From DASWIG01 sp965371445 (GTDB lineage Bacteria; Acidobacteriota; Thermoanaerobaculia; Multivoradales; J023), in contig CBDUYN010000073.1 of the NCBI GenBank assembly GCA_965371445.1, positions 1-43,892 of the forward strand: a stretch of 43,892 nt of DNA. The letters run 5' to 3'. This document shows positions 42,707 to 43,892 of the stretch, piece by piece. The notes beneath the pieces are model-generated. The model was not told where the DNA came from, searched no databases, and saw only the letters and a program-made list of their open reading frames with translations. The first letter of the stretch is position 1. Each line of letters opens with the position of its first letter. The position numbers were made by a program, and so were the translations under genes.

Positions 42707-42737
42707 AGAGAGCCTGTGACCCCACGAGGAAGCTACG

Positions 42738-42870
42738 ATGCCATCCCAAGCGATCTCCATAGAAGTCCCGAGCTCATTGGATCTCCCGGAAGGGCTGACT
42801 CGGGACGCCCTCAAGGATCTCTTCGTCGACTGGCTCCGATCGAAGGGGTGGATCGGCAATGAAGACGTCG
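42738..42870 (+). pseudogene. Truncated 5' gene fragment, possible UPF0175-like antitoxin start
   Basis: An ATG at 42738 opens MPSQAISIEVPSSLDLPEGLTRDALKDLFVDWLRSKGW, which resembles the N terminus of small antitoxins such as UPF0175 (TIEVPESL...LKELLVLELYREGKIS). From about residue 44 the frame runs antisense through intact TonB-domain coding sequence and is no longer credible (it continues open to 43055). I take this as a gene truncated at a recombination junction near 42870. The family link is tentative. Confidence 0.4.
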
Positions 42871-43445
42871 TGCAGTTGACCGGCCGTCCAGAGGATCACC
42901 ACACCATCGACCCCCGCCTTTCGCGCCATCTTGGTGGAGTCCGGCCGCGGCCCATAGACGAGCTTGGGCGGCTGGACATCTCCACCCACCTCGAGCGGTC
43001 CCAGCCGGAAGTTCACCGTCAGGTTGTAGTAGACGGCTACGGGCTCACCGTCTAGGGTCGCGGGCTTGAACTTCCATTGTAAAAGAGTCTCAGCGGCGGA
43101 TTCGTTGAGCTCCGGCGTCAGACCCTTCAAGATCGCGACGTTGGACACGTTGCCCAACTTGTCGATGATCGCCTGGGCGATCACATGACCCTCGATCCGG
43201 GCTTTGCGCGCGGCGTCGGTGTACTGCGGTAGGGGCGTATAGACCTTTTCTGGCGGTACGACGTCTCCCTCGACATGGAGCGGTTCTGCCGAATTGCCGG
43301 CCGCTGTGGGCCGGTCCGTGGTTTCGTCGTTCTGGGTCTCCAGTTTCTCCGCAGCCGGGGGGTCCAGGGCGTAGACCGTCAGCGGCAGGAGGAGCGCCAG
43401 GGTCGTCAGGGTAAGGGGTCTTCGGTGTACGTCGGATCTCATCAT
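42774..43445 (-). CDS. Secreted protein with one complete and one truncated TonB C-terminal domain
   Basis: About 223 aa from MMRSDVHRRPLTLTTLALLLPLTVYALDPP, a signal peptide; AGGA precedes the ATG at 43445. The first TonB_C domain is complete (PPEKVYTPLPQYTDAARKARIEGHVIAQAIIDKLGNVSNVAILKGLTPELNESAAETLLQWKFKPATLDGEPVAVYYNLTVNF). The second starts normally (PPKLVYGPRPDSTKMARKAGVDGVVILW) but stops matching after VILW, and the last ~35 residues are unrelated and antisense to the truncated antitoxin-like start. The gene was therefore probably cut at its 3' end. Periplasmic proteins of this kind use the domain for protein contacts; this one lacks the N-terminal TonB anchor helix and Pro-rich spacer, so energy transduction is not implied. 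Confidence 0.8.
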   Translation of the reverse strand: MMRSDVHRRPLTLTTLALLLPLTVYALDPPAAEKLETQNDETTDRPTAAGNSAEPLHVEGDVVPPEKVYTPLPQYTDAARKARIEGHVIAQAIIDKLGNVSNVAILKGLTPELNESAAETLLQWKFKPATLDGEPVAVYYNLTVNFRLGPLEVGGDVQPPKLVYGPRPDSTKMARKAGVDGVVILWTAGQLHDVFIADPPLRSEPVDEEILEGVPSQPFREIQ

Positions 43446-43547
43446 CAGGTCCTTTCGTTGATTTCTCGTGTGGCGATCCGGGGCTACCCTATCACGTCGG
43501 TTGGCCACGGACGACCACCTCGACCGTAGCGCCCGGGCTTTACTCTT

Positions 43548-43564
43548 AGGCCCCTCCAGGGCCT
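43548..43564 (-). terminator. Small inverted repeat upstream of the TonB-domain gene
   Basis: AGGCCC-CTCCA-GGGCCT has 6-bp perfect arms and a 5-nt loop, with no T-run. It could be a terminator remnant; its role is uncertain. Confidence 0.3.
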
Positions 43565-43681
43565 CGGATCAGAACGCCACGGATCCTGGAGACTCCCTTC
43601 GTATGTGTGTGTTCTCATCATCATCCGGTTCCGATCTTTGTCTTTATCTTTTGGCCCTTCGACTTGCGGTCACCGGCCGCA

Positions 43682-43758
43682 GTCGAGTAGCCAGGGGGCC
43701 GTTGCCGGCCCCCCAGCCCTCTAAGAACCGGGCATGCGAGTTTCCCAGCACACGGCTC
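43682..43758 (-). ncRNA. Group II intron domains V and VI (3' end of intron)
   Basis: On the minus strand the 35 bases at 43758-43724 start GAGCCGUGUGC, have a GAAA tetraloop, a two-base bulge and end CCCGGUUCU. This is the catalytic domain V pattern with the AGC triad near the 5' side, although two pairs (U7-C28, U12-C21) are mismatched. It is followed by a strong GC hairpin (domain VI: GGGGGCCG-GCAA-CGGCCCCC) and ends CUACUCGAC at about 43682. The intron body, including any reverse transcriptase, would lie beyond the right edge; 43759-43892 is probably the end of domain IV. The mismatches may mean a degenerate, inactive copy. Confidence 0.75.
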
Positions 43759-43892
43759 AAGCACCTCAAAAGCCGACTTCCGCCGACCCGCACGCTCGAA
43801 ACCATCTCTGGTTCCATTGAGCATACTCCGCGAGACTCGTGTAGTGCCATCAAGCTCCGGCAGAACCGAAGGAGGGGGCGCACAGACGTAAG

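Noticed and set aside
42871..43055. Distal part of the plus-strand frame starting at 42738
   Set aside because: Antisense to well-conserved TonB-domain coding sequence, so not part of a real gene.

Overview
The window is GC-rich (visibly above 60% G+C in most genes) and densely coded, with no rRNA or tRNA gene that I can see. A tricorn-type protease, a very large propeller-type sensor histidine kinase, a TPR/serine-threonine kinase and a sulfatase-like lipoprotein together suggest a large-genome environmental bacterium. Acidobacteriota (Thermoanaerobaculia-like) is my best guess, but this is inference from gene content only; no marker gene is present.

Left part (1-7611): the 3' part of a tricorn-like S41 protease, a two-component sensor kinase without a partner regulator in the window, a tandem universal stress protein, and a divergent sulfatase-like lipoprotein. 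Middle left (7897-14228): four rightward genes of mainly regulatory or quality-control type. They are a TPR protein with a pseudokinase followed by an intact Ser/Thr kinase, an HtrA-like protease, a small GAF-like protein, and a sigma-54-dependent activator with a degenerate receiver domain.

Core (14236-40729, all leftward): an apparently complete extracellular contractile injection system (eCIS, the Afp/PVC/MAC-like family) in one tightly packed operon. Reading in transcription order: a small winged-helix-like protein, DUF4255 cap, an unknown 361-aa protein, sheath, two tube proteins, a DUF5908-like peptide, LysM adaptor, VgrG-like spike, PAAR tip, gp25-like wedge, two large baseplate proteins (J/Afp11-like and Afp12-like), a 1305-aa multidomain protein in the tail-fibre position, tape measure (CIS_TMP), AAA+ ATPase, and last a 1481-aa DUF4157 protein with an 8-copy 11-residue repeat and a C-terminal putative toxin domain. 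Immediately upstream of the first gene lies a strong match to a sigma-54 -24/-12 promoter (40742-40758), with a perfect 16-bp palindrome about 100 bp further upstream. The sigma-54 activator gene ends 7 bp from the far end of the cluster, so the sequence suggests a dedicated control circuit for the injection system.

Right part (40759-43892): an accessory, partly eroded region. It holds about 0.9 kb without a confident gene, a HigB/HigA-type toxin-antitoxin pair fused in one reading frame with a palindromic operator, an orphan coding fragment, a truncated gene colliding with a TonB-domain lipoprotein-sized protein that is itself cut in its second TonB repeat, and the domain V/VI end of a group II intron running off the right edge.
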